From positions 62,001 to 126,000 of the forward strand of contig CBFFRP010000263.1 of the NCBI GenBank assembly GCA_965644295.1: 64,000 nt of DNA, read 5' to 3'. Below are positions 43,796 through 56,209 of this stretch, in pieces. This DNA is from Paraphysomonas bandaiensis (taxonomy: Eukaryota > Chrysophyceae). The first letter of the stretch is position 1, and every line of letters begins with the position of its first letter. Made by a program: the position numbers and the translations under genes. Under the pieces are notes generated by a model. The model did no database searches and had not been told where the DNA came from. It saw only the letters and a list, made by a program, of their open reading frames with translations.

Positions 43796-46596
43796 CTACG
43801 AAACAGTGGGGTATATAATCATATCTGTATAATCCGTTGCTGACACATTATATCTACCGAAATATTGATTCTTCTTGCTGTCATGATACACCAAGTTAAG
43901 ATCATTTCTATTAATGTCATGAAAGTGCAAATTTACATGCTTCTCAGTAGCATTTGAAAATATTCCCGCCCAGTATGAGAAAGTGGACCTGTCCTCTATA
44001 AGTTTATTGGCAGTGATTAACAAGATGAAATCATCAATCCCAGATCCCGACTTTACTACAGACGCCGACTCGAACGTTTGCAACAGCCAATTCAGGATTG
44101 CTTTGCTCTTCCCAGGGCAATCTGGAGGCTTAACAATATAGAGATTATCCCATTTTGTGCCATTTAATATCGTCTCAATATATTTCTCACCTGATATGAT
44201 AAGCATTACATATTACAAAAATAAATCATTAACTAAACTTACCTAAAACGCCATAATGGCTACTCGCGCACCTCATGTGCAAAACTATATTCGTAGAATT
44301 GAACACTATCCTCGGGTTAAATACAAATGAAGAACTGTCTGCTAAGGGTGGCCACATCTTCCTCGCAGTATCTATACACGTCCCCTTAGATTGAAAGTAT
44401 CCCAATGTTATCATGCAACGGACACTACCCTCGGGGTCAAGAAAACTGGCTAATTTGTCATTGAATTCAAGCTTGTCGTTTCCCTTACGGGAACGAATAT
44501 CCACAGGGCGTTTGGAGTAAGTGAAGTTGTTCTCCCGGCAGAGCTCTCGCGCAGGATGGTCGGAAGGAAGTGAATCCCATAGAAACACAGGATCAGCCAC
44601 AAGCTCATTCCATTGTGATCCGGTGTCGGTATTTGGGGCTAAATGTCCAACACTCATGGTACTCATGTACATCGGTATGTGTAGATGCTCAGCCAAACGC
44701 TGTGCAAAGTAATGCTGAAACAGCTGGTTTCCGAAACCATTGTGGCCCAAGCTTACAATTACTTTACTATTGCGGGATGTAGTATTGTAGATACTATTGA
44801 AATAATGACTGCGACGATAGATCTGCGATGAAGTGTCGGGAGTAGAGTTCCTGTACACGTCATCGTACCACAGGTTGTACTCTCCACATGGCATGATTGG
44901 GCATCTACTAACGATTCTATAGTCCATCTCCTCTTGGCATAATGGACCACCATGTGAAAACAAAATGTCAGCAAAGTTTCTTTTCGGGAGGGGATTAGTT
45001 GTGGTATTGTTGCTGAGCATATGAACCATGTTTAGAGAGGTTCTATTTCTGTGCATCGTAATATTTTGGCGGTGATACACAGGATGAGTAGAGAACATTA
45101 CTTTGCTGGTACGATGGTTGTATTCACCAAAATAACTCTTTTCTGAGTGATATACATATGACGGGTCATACTTGTTTATGTCATGGTACGGCAAATAGAC
45201 ATGTTTCTCCGAAGCATTCGAGAAAATACCCGCCCAGTAAGAGTAAGTGGATCGGTCCTCAATGAGCTTGTTTGCCGACATAAGTAAAACAAAATCGTTG
45301 AATCCCGTAGCATTACGATCGTCCACTACCTCTGCGTTAGAATAGGTAGCTAAAATCCAACGGAGCAACATTTTATTTGCACCCAGGCATTTGGAGGGCT
45401 TGACTACAAATAGACGATCCCAGCGTGTACCATTGAGAATGGTTCCAATATAGTGAACAGCTACAACCAAACCAACAGTTAGGAAAAAACAATATTAGTT
45501 GAAAAAACAATATTAGTTGAAAAAACTCACATGGGCTTCCGTAATGACTCTGTTCACATCGGAGATGCATGACCATATCTGTTGGCTCAAATAAAATTCT
45601 CGGGGAATATTGACCACCAGCTAGGGATGGCCACATCTTCCTCGCAGTATCTATACACGTCCCCTTAGATTGAAAGTATCCCAATGTTATCATGCAACGG
45701 ACACTACCCTCGGGGTCAAGAAAACTGGCTAATTTGTCATTGAATTCAAGCTTGTCGTTTCCCTTACGGGAACGAATATCCACAGGGCGTTTGGAGTAAG
45801 TGAAGTTGTTCTCCCGGCAGAGCTCTCGCGCAGGATGGTCGGAAGGAAGTGAATCCCATAGAAACACAGGATCAGCCACAAGCTCATTCCATTGTGATCC
45901 GGTGTCGGTATTTGGGGCTAAATGTCCAACACTCATGGTACTCATGTACATCGGTATGTGTAGATGCTCAGCCAAACGCTGTGCAAAGTAATGCTGAAAC
46001 AGCTGGTTTCCGAAACCATTGTGGCCCAAGCTTACAATTACTTTACTATTGCGGGATGTAGTATTGTAGATACTATTGAAATAATGACTGCGACGATAGA
46101 TCTGCGATGAAGTGTCGGGAGTAGAGTTCCTGTACACGTCATCGTACCACAGGTTGTACTCTCCACATGGCATGATTGGGCATCTACTAACGATTCTATA
46201 GTCCATCTCCTCTTGGCATAACGGGCCACCATGCTCAATAAGTAGCTCTGAAATAGAACCTGACGAGAAAATCACTTTATTTTTAGTTGTATTGAGGCCA
46301 TTAGCGATGTTACTGTGCTCATGTCTTAACGGGTGCTGTGAGTGATGTGTTCGTCCATTATGTATGCTATTAGGCTGTAGCTCTCTATGCACATCAGATA
46401 CTGTTCGTAAAGAATGTTGGTGTATTCGATGAGGTCTCAGTGGAGGTATACGAGTAGTGGAGAGTGAAATAGGGGATAGAGGCAGATATATAGACAGAGA
46501 TGAGAGCCACTCCACATGACACATATGAAACACGCACTGGACGGTCACTATCACACATACGACCAGCACACATATGCGAGAGGGAGACATCCGCAT
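43796..46596 (-). CDS. Double-domain GT11-like glycosyltransferase, type II membrane protein
   Basis: Exons 45531-46596, 44243-45460 and 43796-44190 give 892 residues. A signal anchor at residues 7-26 (RICVLVVCVIVTVQCVFHMC) suggests a Golgi type II protein. Two homologous catalytic units follow in tandem. Each has HGGPLCQEEMDYRIVSRCP, the donor-site motif GHNGFGNQLFQHYFA (compare GxGNQxFQ of GT11 alpha-1,2-fucosyltransferases), a later H-[LM]-R-C-x2-SHYG, and a C-terminal ANKLIEDRST[YF]SYWAGIFSNA block like the STFSWWAA motif of that family. Donor and acceptor are not known; fucosyl transfer is an inference. The central part of both units is essentially identical in DNA (44350-44957 and 45629-46236) although their flanks have diverged, indicating recent gene conversion. 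Many N-glycosylation sequons are present. Confidence 0.82.
44350..44957. repeat. Internal duplicate, copy B
   Basis: About 608 bp matching 45629-46236 at a constant offset of 1279 bp, with no mismatch that I can see in the core and divergence starting abruptly at both edges. It codes for the central catalytic part of the second glycosyltransferase unit. Confidence 0.93.
45629..46236. repeat. Internal duplicate, copy A
   Basis: Partner of 44350-44957, coding for the central catalytic part of the first glycosyltransferase unit. Confidence 0.93.
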
Positions 46597-47096
46597 ACTG
46601 TTGAAATATGTGGCTGATTGATTGTTCAGATGGATACGAACAAGCCAGCAGAGCGACTGCCTGCTGCTCCCATATACAGCTACACGTACAGCAGACGGTA
46701 CTTGATATGGCTGTATGGTATATCAGTGGAGCGGTATACATACACAGAGATAGGAACGTAAGCTGTATACTCACATATACAGAGCAGTATACAGCTGGTT
46801 AACAACTGATATACAGCAGAATACCACCCCATACACCTACACATACATATACAGCAGTACATATACATATTCATACGGTAGATGCATAGCTAGATCCATG
46901 TCGATGTCGTCTCCAGCATATGACTATGCAGCAACGCATTTCTCCATAGTTAAGTTCATACTGCTTATACTCAGACAATGAGTGGTATTCAATACACATT
47001 CATCCCTTTCCCCACTGCCTTATAGGGCGGTTACTTCCCTCTAAACCCTCATTGTCTGACACCCTATCGACCATCTAACCTCTTTATAATCCTACA
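46597..47096. other. Divergent promoter region
   Basis: 500 bp between the start codons of the glycosyltransferase (minus) and EXO84 (plus). It contains many ATACAGC/TACAGCAG copies, a motif also frequent in other 5' flanks of this window (for example 53600-53720 and 55890-55990). Confidence 0.45.
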
Positions 47097-50000
47097 ATGA
47101 GCCTAGACGAAGTAGTGGGCATATACTCAGATACATCCTTTGATCCTGAAGTAGCTGCTCGGATATTTTTCTCTGATCATTCTGAGAGTGAAGTGAGCAA
47201 GAAATTAAATGAGCTCGCTAATTTACAGGTACGTGAGCTCTGTCCTCTACCGGACATAGCCGTTTACGGCTATATGTGTATATAGAACCAAATCGAGATT
47301 GTATTAAGACAAAAAGTTCGTGAGAATTATGGCCTGTTCATGCATGCCAACAATGAAATACATCGTGTTGGAGTTGAGATGGCTGATTTGCGACATCTAT
47401 TAGATATCACAAAGAAAATGCTTTTGGTGGGTACACTACAAGCGTCTCTGTGTAGTAGACCTAACGTATTGTGCCCACTTTACAGGAAGTCCGAAGCCTC
47501 CAACCATCCGCCGATTCACGGCCTTTACGAAGCCCAGAGAAGCGGCAGATCAACTCTGGGTCGCCGGCTAAAGTTGAGCGGAAGCATACCGCGCCATACA
47601 CCCAGAACGGTTGGTTTCTGTTTAGACAATATCTTTAGCTTATGTTGCTATGTAGTTTCGGACAATATTCCAGCATGGGTCCGGGGTGCGCCTGCTGAAG
47701 TAGATAGGTAACAATCTATTAGTCAATTGATTTGAGTAATGAAGTACGTGTGCTAGGCTGATCGTTGAACAGCAATACCAGCAGGCAGTGGGCATCATAA
47801 AGCGTACTTTTGTGTTTCTTGACAGTGTCAAGGATATCGGCCTTGATGATAGGCCTGGAGAAGAGAGCATCCAGGATAAGATGCGTAGGCGGAGTGTTCA
47901 TCTAGCAGAAGTACTAAGAGATTCTTTATCTAAATTACCGAACAGCGAGGTGATGAGCATGTCCTTTTCAAATTTCCAATATGTGGTAATTGTGACATTG
48001 CAGTTGTGGGGTGTGGCGGAGCAGACGAAGCGTTTGCAATTGCTGGTAACCCTTGGCCACTCTGACATTGCAGCGCAAGGCTTTTCGACAAGTAGGAAAG
48101 ATGTTATTCGGAAGGCACTCCGGTATGTGGAAGCCTCAGGAGATGCCGAAGCCTTCACAGCGGAGCTAAGCAGGGTGTTCTTTATGCACCTGAGAGAAGC
48201 TTGCAAGAGCTTCATTGACCTTTTTGCACAAAATGTAACCAATCCGTCTCAGCCTGTGCGACCTGCTGGTAAATATTCGAATAATGCTAAGCATGGAGCC
48301 TTTTTTGCGACTGAGGACTTTGAAGCTGTGGCAGCGGAAAGCAAGCTCACAACATCCGCCCCTGGTGTCGATGGTGAATACAGTCCCCGCCCCCAAGCCC
48401 AATTTGATGATGAGGACGATGACGGTTGGGGAGAGATTTCGCCAGCGGCATTGGAAACGTCTCGAGTGGGGTCAATGAACGCTAACGAGAAAGACATGGC
48501 GTCGCTGTCATATCTTATTGGGTGGATTCAAGAACAAATGGCTGTGTTCGTAACTGCCCTCGCGAGACAGGTGCTTCGTTTGAATTTAGCTAGGATGGTT
48601 TTTAAGTGTGATATATGCAGATTCATATGGGCGCGGGAGAATATATGGCGAAAGTGTTCGAGCAACAGGTCTATATATTGCGCGATCACCACCAGCGACA
48701 GCTGGATTTCCCCCAAAGCCGCCGGGAGAGCTTAACTAAAGGCGAGGTGAGTGGACGTATGTTGTTATCTCTGCGGAATCTATTGTAATGTATTCTTCTA
48801 TTAGACCTCTCCCTCACGTAGTAGCAAGCGATTCAGTCGCAAGTCTCTCTCTTCCTCTCTTGAAGATAGCCTTCTGGACACCTCCCCATCCTCACAGCCA
48901 AGTAAACGACGATCTGTGACTAGGAATAGCATCTCTCAGGGAATGTGGAGTTCATCTACTCGAGCCAGTATAAGTTCTCCCGTCAATACCGTTAGAGGGC
49001 GGCTAGCTTCCATATCAGCTGGACGGGTATTAGTCCTTCCTCTAATTCCTTTCCTTTAATTGGTGTTCTGTGTGTAGGATGTGCCGTCGTACTTCACAGC
49101 CACGGTAATGGGCCCCCTTACTTTTGCAGCCAGATGTCTTCAGGTACATGTCTACCTGTATACACCATTCTTTATACACTTTCGTATGATGTGTTTGATT
49201 TCTCCTAATTGGCAGGTTGCATACCGAGAGTCTGTAGTACTAGATCAATTAGGACTTCAAGGAGGAGCATCCCTTGGCTGGCACATCGTCCCAGAAATAA
49301 AAACGATTATAAGTAATTTTGCTGATGAGATTATCCGAGAGATGGAAGGTGAGGTTGCCCGTGATGATTGGGCGCAGGTGAAATGCCCACAACCAGAGGT
49401 AAGCAAGGGTTTGTTGGCTCGGTGGTACATTGTTACCGTACGGCCTAACTGCACTTAGGTGAAACTTCCTGGTAAAGTAGGAGTAGTCAAATCACCTGAA
49501 AAGAAAACCGAACACTCTACTCCGAAGAAAGGAGGTAGATATCCTTGCTTTGGCGATGGTTTTGTGGGTGATAGGCTGTTTTTGGACTAGGACTATCTGG
49601 ACTTTTTGGTGGCGTTTCTGTGGAAGACGAAGGAGAGGCGTTGGATGCAGAGGAGAGCACAATCGAGGTTGACGCTTATACAAGTGCGTCATACGACTGG
49701 GTCGTGGCACTAATGACCTACTTTATAGGTAGATGTGCGCAACTACTTTGTACCACTAGTGAAGGGTATACGCAGGTGAGGTGTGGTCACTGCTACAAGT
49801 AGACACCGATAGCAAACGAGGAGATACAGGGGCTGACATGAGCCCTTTTCAGTCGAAATCTTTATCCTCTGAAGTGGTGGATACTCACTCAGTCGGTGCA
49901 GTATTACATCGCACTGACTCCCTTGGTACCAAATCACGAGATCAACCTGCATATTCTAGAATAGATCTATGCGAGGTACCCTTGAGTGTAGCTCTCACTG

Positions 50001-50411
50001 ATATATATTTATGTTCCTTATATTGTAGTTGGATCCCGAGGCTGTGGCGTGCCTACTGAGAATACTTGTGCGTTATGTGCGTGCTATGGTTTCAGTTGAC
50101 ACCAGTGTGTTCTCATTTGATCAGCGGGATTGTTTTCAGCAGACAGTTGAGGTGTGTTTCCTCTCAAATTTGTACATCGTAGAATCTTATTGTATGTCGA
50201 AAATATGACAGGAGATAAAAGTGTCGCTTCTTCCTAGTGTGGAAGATGTAATTTCACGAGGTTTCTTCTCCGATGGCAGTACTCTTGTCATGAATCCCCC
50301 CAAAGTAAGAGTGTATATTTAATTAAGTTTGTACCTCCTTACGTTTTTTCTATATAGACTGTGTTTAGTACACTTCGGAAAAATGTCGACCTCCTTAAAC
50401 GACGCGGATAA
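47097..50411 (+). CDS. EXO84: Exocyst complex subunit EXO84 (EXOC8)
   Basis: Subunit of the exocyst, which tethers secretory vesicles to the plasma membrane. Fifteen exons: 47097-47228, 47286-47426, 47486-47609, 47656-47707, 47757-48570, 48621-48746, 48805-49026, 49078-49143, 49216-49398, 49459-49534, 49591-49728, 49776-49975, 50029-50151, 50212-50304, 50358-50411 (847 residues). The N-terminal coiled coil (VLRQKVRENYGLFMHANNEI, MADLRHLLDITKKMLLEVRS) is the Vps51/Exo84-type signature. The conserved start of the C-terminal helical domain is DNIPAWVRGAPAEVDRLIVE, followed by LVTLGHSDIAAQGF and MHLREACKSFIDLFAQ. There is no visible PH domain, as in plant EXO84. A serine-rich insert (exon 7) interrupts the helical domain. 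Exons 10-12 are less certain but keep one continuous frame. Confidence 0.85.
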
Positions 50412-52690
50412 GGATAACGTCAGTATTTTTAGTTATACATAGTATCATTGCAGTATTGAGTTGCATGGATTCATCTCATTCGGACTACTTATTGTTTTTA
50501 TATGTTGATATTACTGTTGCTTTGGTCCAGCCATATGCCTGGTCGTTCGAACAAGTAAAACTGGGATGCAATGTTTCTTGTTGCATCAAATTTGCATACC
50601 ATGTGGAGTTGTGTCAGCTTTATAAGAATAATTAATGAGCGGATACCTCTAAGTTCGTAGTGCGCAATAGGTGATGGAGGTCAAGCCAATACCTAGTTGA
50701 CATAAAAGTGTAAATTTAGTTTAATATATATAATTCTTACTTGTAAGTACATTGTGTTCAACAAAGCAAGGTTAAGTTTAGAGTAATTTAAACTTCAGTA
50801 AAAGATCCAATTCTAACCGTTTTTTACGCATCAGTCGCAGCCTCTCTGGCATAAACTGACAGTTGAAGTAGCTGAATTGCTAACATAATTTAGTATTAAA
50901 TAATTGCAATAATAGAAATTGAAACAGCAAGTAGTAATTGCAATTATAATTGCCTACAATCTGCGTCAATTAATTGACAATTCATTAATATATTGAAAGT
51001 CTTATTATTAGCAATATGCGTTAAAAACCTGCACCAACTTAGTAGCAAGATGAATGCTAGACAAACGAGTTAGACCTCTACCTGTAACTAATCAGTACAC
51101 ACTTTTTTCTATCCTACTATTTAATGCCGCAAGCACCAAGGTGCGACCACTTCCGCTCTGAGTTCTTAAGAAGGTGAACATCCCGAATGCTTGACTTCAG
51201 CAGGCAGCCCAACACCCCAGTTATTCTTGAGGTGGGCCCTGTCCCGAATGCCCTAGAGGTGGGCCCATTCCCTGATGCCTGTTTATACGTCAGGGCCCAA
51301 AGACGTCTACACAAGTGACACTTATTTGCGTCCCTTGTACCACACAAGCATTCGGCTATGAGTGAGCAGAAGAATATCTGCTGACTATGTTTGCGGCTCA
51401 AGTTAGTTTCCCAGCAGAGAGAATCTCTCCGGTACTTATCCCCCAGACACCACGAAAAGGTGCGAGTCCGATTTTGTTGAGGGGACAATTCATTAATATA
51501 CGCAGCCCTGTAATACATAATTTTTACGCAGCTGACACATGAATCTGATGCGCAAAGCTTATTGTTCGTAAGTCAGGAATATATTGACAGTCTACAAATA
51601 TTTCAATTGAGATAAAAGTATATTTAGAGCCCTGGCAAAGATATATCTAACCGATTCTGGTGAAAGTAAGTGATTTCTACATATAGATTTCTAAAAGCAT
51701 TTAGTAAATTAATATTTTTTATCTTTACACGTTGCACAAACCCTTAAAGCTACTTTGATGAACATAACACATCTCCGAAAGAAAGGAGTTATAAATTACA
51801 CTAAAGACTTCGCATATTATGCATGTAACATCTATCTGCTGGTGAACATTTATTCTCCTAAACATCTATTTTTCATATATTTACCAGTCCCTTCTACAGC
51901 TTATATATAATCACACATCAGTGATGACTGAATTTACTTCCTTTGTGACTACATTCTCCCGTTACACCAATGAATTGATTTCACCTTTTGCACACTATTA
52001 ACTCACTTCAATTGCATCATACTGCAGAACTCAACACTCGCACTCAATTGGATGTAGTTAACTATTTTAAAATTTATGATGAACATTGCTTCGGATTCGC
52101 AACCCCCGAACCACATAGGACACAGAAGGTGGGCGTATGACTCCGCTGGTATAGCTAGCTCCCACCATATCTGCGACAATTTGTTCAGCAGTCTTAAATT
52201 TCCCCCAAGGTTTCGCTCCCTCTGTTCAGTAAATTCTGGACCACATATATATTGAATGCTTGTGCGTTGCAGCGACCAACCTAACAACTCGCGCGAGACT
52301 AAGCATAACATGATGACTCTCATCTAGTTACTATTGCATCCATATGTATGATGTATTTATACTTTAGTGTTAACAAAAACAATAAAATATTATAAAAGAG
52401 TCGTCCAATTAAAGTTGTTTTGAAGTATACCAGTAATACTTTCCATGGACGAGTTGTAGTGTAATAGAAGTATTACATTCCCTGCATTATCATATAAATA
52501 CGTAGTACACAATCCGATATACTTATATGCGATAATAATTCAAGGCTACCAAGGATAGATTTCACGTGAGTGGCACATAATTTTTTCTTACAAAAATAGA
52601 AGCAAAAACTGTGTTTCTGATAGTGATACTGCTGCCATAGGCTTTTCGAAACATGTAATAAAAGTATTGTGAGATCATGCTGTCATAATC
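50412..52690. other. Gene-poor region
   Basis: About 2.3 kb, mostly A/T-rich. A patch at 51117-51500 is less A/T-rich and open on the minus strand for 133 codons, with two imperfect GAGGTGGGCCC(T/A) repeats near 51230-51270; it resembles nothing I know and may be a transposon relic. The rest shows no structure. Confidence 0.45.
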
Positions 52691-53417
52691 TCACGCAATT
52701 CGTATAAAATATGAAGTCATCTGGCAAGATTGTTGAGTTTTCGTGTTGAATCCGTCCCATTCCTGCAACAGAGAAACACAAATAATTATACTGTACACCA
52801 TACATACTAAGCATACGACAACTTACCATTCTAATATTGTTTGCATCGATCATAGTACGCTTGTGCAAATTCACTAATCCCACATCGCTTTCATCCAGAG
52901 GGATCTGCTTGACAAAGAGTGCCTTATTTTCCTCATCAACCCAAGCTTTAAAAATATATGTTTCTCCAGTGTCAATCTTGTAACGCGCTGGCTCTGCTGT
53001 TTCCTCACTTGTGCCTAAGCAGAGATCCATATCAAGTGTTTTAACACCTTCCCCAAAGTCTCGAATCAACCCCAATCTACCTGGAGAAAATTTGATAGTG
53101 TTTCGAACCTTAAAAAATACAACAGAAGCTAATTTACGTCGTAAATACGTCTGACCACTGAACTCTAAGTATGCATCAAAGTTCTCAGCATCTCTCTGCC
53201 TCCAGACACCACTCATTATCTCCTTCCAGTCAGCAGAGTTGGATCGTAAGTTACGTGACTTAGAACGTATGTATTTGATGATGTGTTCTTGTGCTTGCTC
53301 TTGCGCTATAATGGCTTTCTTTGAGCGGTAATTGTACACTATGATGAACCCCACTACAAGCACTGAATACACGGGAACGATTATATTTTCAAAGCAGAAC
53401 GATGCGACAGTGTCCAT
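52691..53417 (-). CDS. Membrane-anchored lipocalin/FABP-like protein
   Basis: Exons 52827-53417 and 52691-52762 give 220 residues. An N-terminal membrane segment at about 11-29 (IIVPVYSVLVVGFIIVYNY) is followed by a basic helical linker. Residues about 65-220 have the pattern of a small beta-barrel: GVWRQRDAENFDAYLEFSG, then alternating strands (YKIDTGETYIFKAWV, ALFVKQIPL), ending MEWDGFNTKTQQSC and YFIRIA. The opening W-x-E-N-x-D-x-Y-L pattern suggests a fatty-acid-binding-protein/lipocalin fold for a hydrophobic ligand; this is fold-level inference. Without splicing of 52763-52826 the frame stays open but gives a less sensible end, so the spliced form is preferred. Confidence 0.62.
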
Positions 53418-55247
53418 TGTATGTTCAGGTCACAGTATAATATAGATGGCCTAAAGCATTAGACGTGAGGTAGAGTGGTGAGTAATGACGGATGGGTGTA
53501 TGTATATATGGGCAGTCGTGTCACATGAAATTGCGGTCGAAGCTTCAACAGCACGCCCAGCAGAGAGGCACACTGACGTTGTCCTCTATGCCATCTAGAA
53601 GGTACAGCGGTATACAGCAGTAGTATGGGTATACCAACATGGTATACACAGCAGTGTATGGCGGTTCCTACTGCAGTCTGTGTACAGATCATGTCCATAT
53701 ACTGCTGTGCAGATAGATATGCTACTGTGTATGTCAGTTTGACAGATATGTGGGGCACTCTATCATCATATGTACTCTTTCTAGGCTCTGTGTTGGTAGT
53801 GCGTGGTTTACCTTTGAAAGTGACAGTAAGGCTGATAGATTCAGTGAGCGACGGCCAGTATACTGTATAGTCAGTTTTTAGATTAAGGCATGTGGGCATA
53901 GCCAATGAGAGATACAGCGTTATAGTTTATTGAACCGGGGAGTCTGATACTCGATGTTGGGACTAACGTTGTATCCCATGTCTCAACATGTCGGCAAACA
54001 CGGTCAAGTCTATACAGTCGAAGTTCAACCGGACATATTCTTGTATTTAAATTGTACTTAGCATTGAATGGTTTATCAATTATGCTTCCAATGGAAGTGG
54101 GAGTTGAATTCTTCTCACTGTCACGCTTTGAGGGAATTTTATATATGGAAAAAGCTGCCTCCACTTTGTTAAATCTATCGTTAAAATGTTGTACTATTAT
54201 GGGCTACCCTATGACGTATGTAGCACCATTAATCACTGATCCTAATATACAGCACTTTGCGATAAAATAAGAGGACTTATCACAGAATAACGTCTATTGT
54301 TAGAAATGAGACAGCAGGCTTTTCATTATTTTACTACAGTTTTATCACACAAAGCAGAGTTTGGAAACTAAAGAGAACAGCATTCATATTTGGTGATAGG
54401 AAGACCAATTGTAAATAACTAGCGTAGCTTCCTATGAATTAAAATTTAATTAAAAATAGATTGCTGTTGAAATATCATATACTGTGCAGATTGTCCCCCG
54501 GAACACAGTTGATTGCAGCATACTTACGCAATGAACACAATGCCTTGGAAAAAGATGACTCAGATGACGAGTATAGCAGAAGTACATTAGACATTAGACG
54601 AAGCTGAAGTTCCAGAAGACTGGATTGAATACATATACAATTCTATTGTTATTCCTTATTTGTACAAGATAGTTGGCGACACCACAGCACACAAGCATGA
54701 ATTCTTAAGCAACAAGCAAGCTTTTGTATTTTTCGATCCATCAGATTCGTTTGCGATGACTCTACATGCAAGAGAGGAAGAGCATTCGACGGTGACGTAG
54801 AAGCTCAACGTAATGTAGAGCAGGAGTGCGATCACGATGTTATGGAACAAGCTTTCAGGAACTACATGTTGCAATAGCGTTGGTAGCTAGGCTGAATAAT
54901 TGATAATAGTTTCAACGTAGACTCAAGACTCAGCAGCCTTTCACTAATACGTTCTTAAGAATGTGATATGCAAGCAAATCTACTATTGGACTATGTTATC
55001 TTTGCGTCCAGTACTACGCTACTTGTTGAAGTAGTTTCAAAACCTAACATGTGCTGTTCACAGTCTGTCAGTGAACACAACAGAAGATTGCATGACGTCA
55101 CTACTACTCCACTCAATGCCGTATTACGACAACGCTATTTCCCGACATCTCATCTACAAATCGATAACATGGATCAACATGACTGTAAATTACTCGTTGA
55201 AGAAGTCTTTGTTATTAACACACCACCAGAAAGACACAAGGCAGTAT
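53418..55247. other. Intergenic region with a decayed coding stretch
   Basis: About 1.8 kb between two minus-strand genes. Around 53580-53720 it is rich in TATACAGCAG and TACTGCTGTGCAG-type short repeats. A stretch at 54490-54870 looks like broken coding DNA (listed separately). The remainder shows no gene. Confidence 0.45.
54490..54870 (+). pseudogene. Possible relic of a protein-coding gene or transposon
   Basis: Reads as coding in successive frames: RLSPGTQLIAAYLRNEHNAL and KDDSDDEYS, then after a shift EVPEDWIEYIYNSIVIPYLY and KHEFLSNKQAFVFFDPSDSF, then after another shift GDVEAQRNVEQECDHDVMEQ. Composition is protein-like in each piece, but no splice signals join them well. No family is recognised. 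A real gene with unusual introns remains possible. Confidence 0.3.
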
Positions 55248-55684
55248 TTACTTGCTCTCCTGCTTGGACTTTCTCAATCTAGAAACTGCAGTGCGCACAG
55301 TGGTGGCGGCAGAAGTGCTAAAAGATAAATACGTCAAGATATTATTAGTTTCGATTAAGTTCACTGACCTGAGAACGTAAGCACCGCCAGCCATAGTCTT
55401 CTTGCAGCGAATGCATTTCCAGATTCCAGTAGCCTGTCTCTTCACGCTGCAATAAAACAAATTACAACAATAGAGCAGTAAAATAATAAGACGTACGCAT
55501 CCTTGCCACAGAAAGCACAGTTATATTTGGAGTGCTGGGTGACCTCCATCTTCTTGATCACCTTACGGAGGGTAGCACCATATCTGGTGCCGTATTTCCC
55601 ACAAATTCCGACCTTCTTAGTGTGGTTTCCCTAAATAAAATAATCATAACACCAGGAATAATACAAACAAAGAGCACTAACCAT
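55248..55684 (-). CDS. RPL37A: 60S ribosomal protein eL43 (RPL37A)
   Basis: Exons 55682-55684, 55497-55630, 55369-55446 and 55248-55317 give 94 residues, the normal length. Sequence is diagnostic: [20 protein letters not shown], then a four-Cys zinc ribbon (CAFC near 41-44 and CIRC near 60-63), [12 protein letters not shown], and the basic C-terminus [16 protein letters not shown] structural large-subunit protein of cytosolic ribosomes. The first coding exon consists only of the ATG codon, with the donor GTTAGT right after it; the acceptor is TTTATTTAG. This layout is seen in other ribosomal protein genes of intron-rich eukaryotes. Divergent from the myosin gene. Confidence 0.96.
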
Positions 55685-56209
55685 GGTAGTCTGGTTAAAT
55701 GCAAAGACTCAGGTGTGTTAATAGTATGTTATACTTCTCTGTTACCGTCTCACAATGAGCGTCTTCTTTGTCAACCATCACTGTGTAGGAGCCACACATC
55801 TTTGAGAGACACTTCCAATAAACTGAAAATATCAATGATAGGAATACGTACACTGTATTCTGCTGTATTGATAACATATGTGTACTGTAGTGTACAGTAT
55901 CCTCATATCATGTACATGTACAGCAGCAGAGACATAATGTACTGCTGCACATGTGCTCTCTATACGATGTAGGTGTACTGCTGAGGGCTATATGAGGATA
56001 TGAGCTCCCTGTATATGATATGAGGGTGGTTGCCATAACGTTCAAGCAATCCACAGGATACATATAGCAATATAGCAGGGTCCTAGTATAGTTGTGAGGG
56101 TTGATCAGTGGTGCTGTGGACTAGAATAGCATAACATATAACGGCAGCTATGACGACTAGACGGTAATATACACATGTATCTATCACTAACGATGTACTC
56201 ATTTTACTC
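55685..56209. other. Divergent promoter region
   Basis: 525 bp between the eL43 and myosin start codons. It has repeated GTACTGCTG / TGTACAGCAGC motifs near 55880-55985. No gene seen. Confidence 0.45.
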
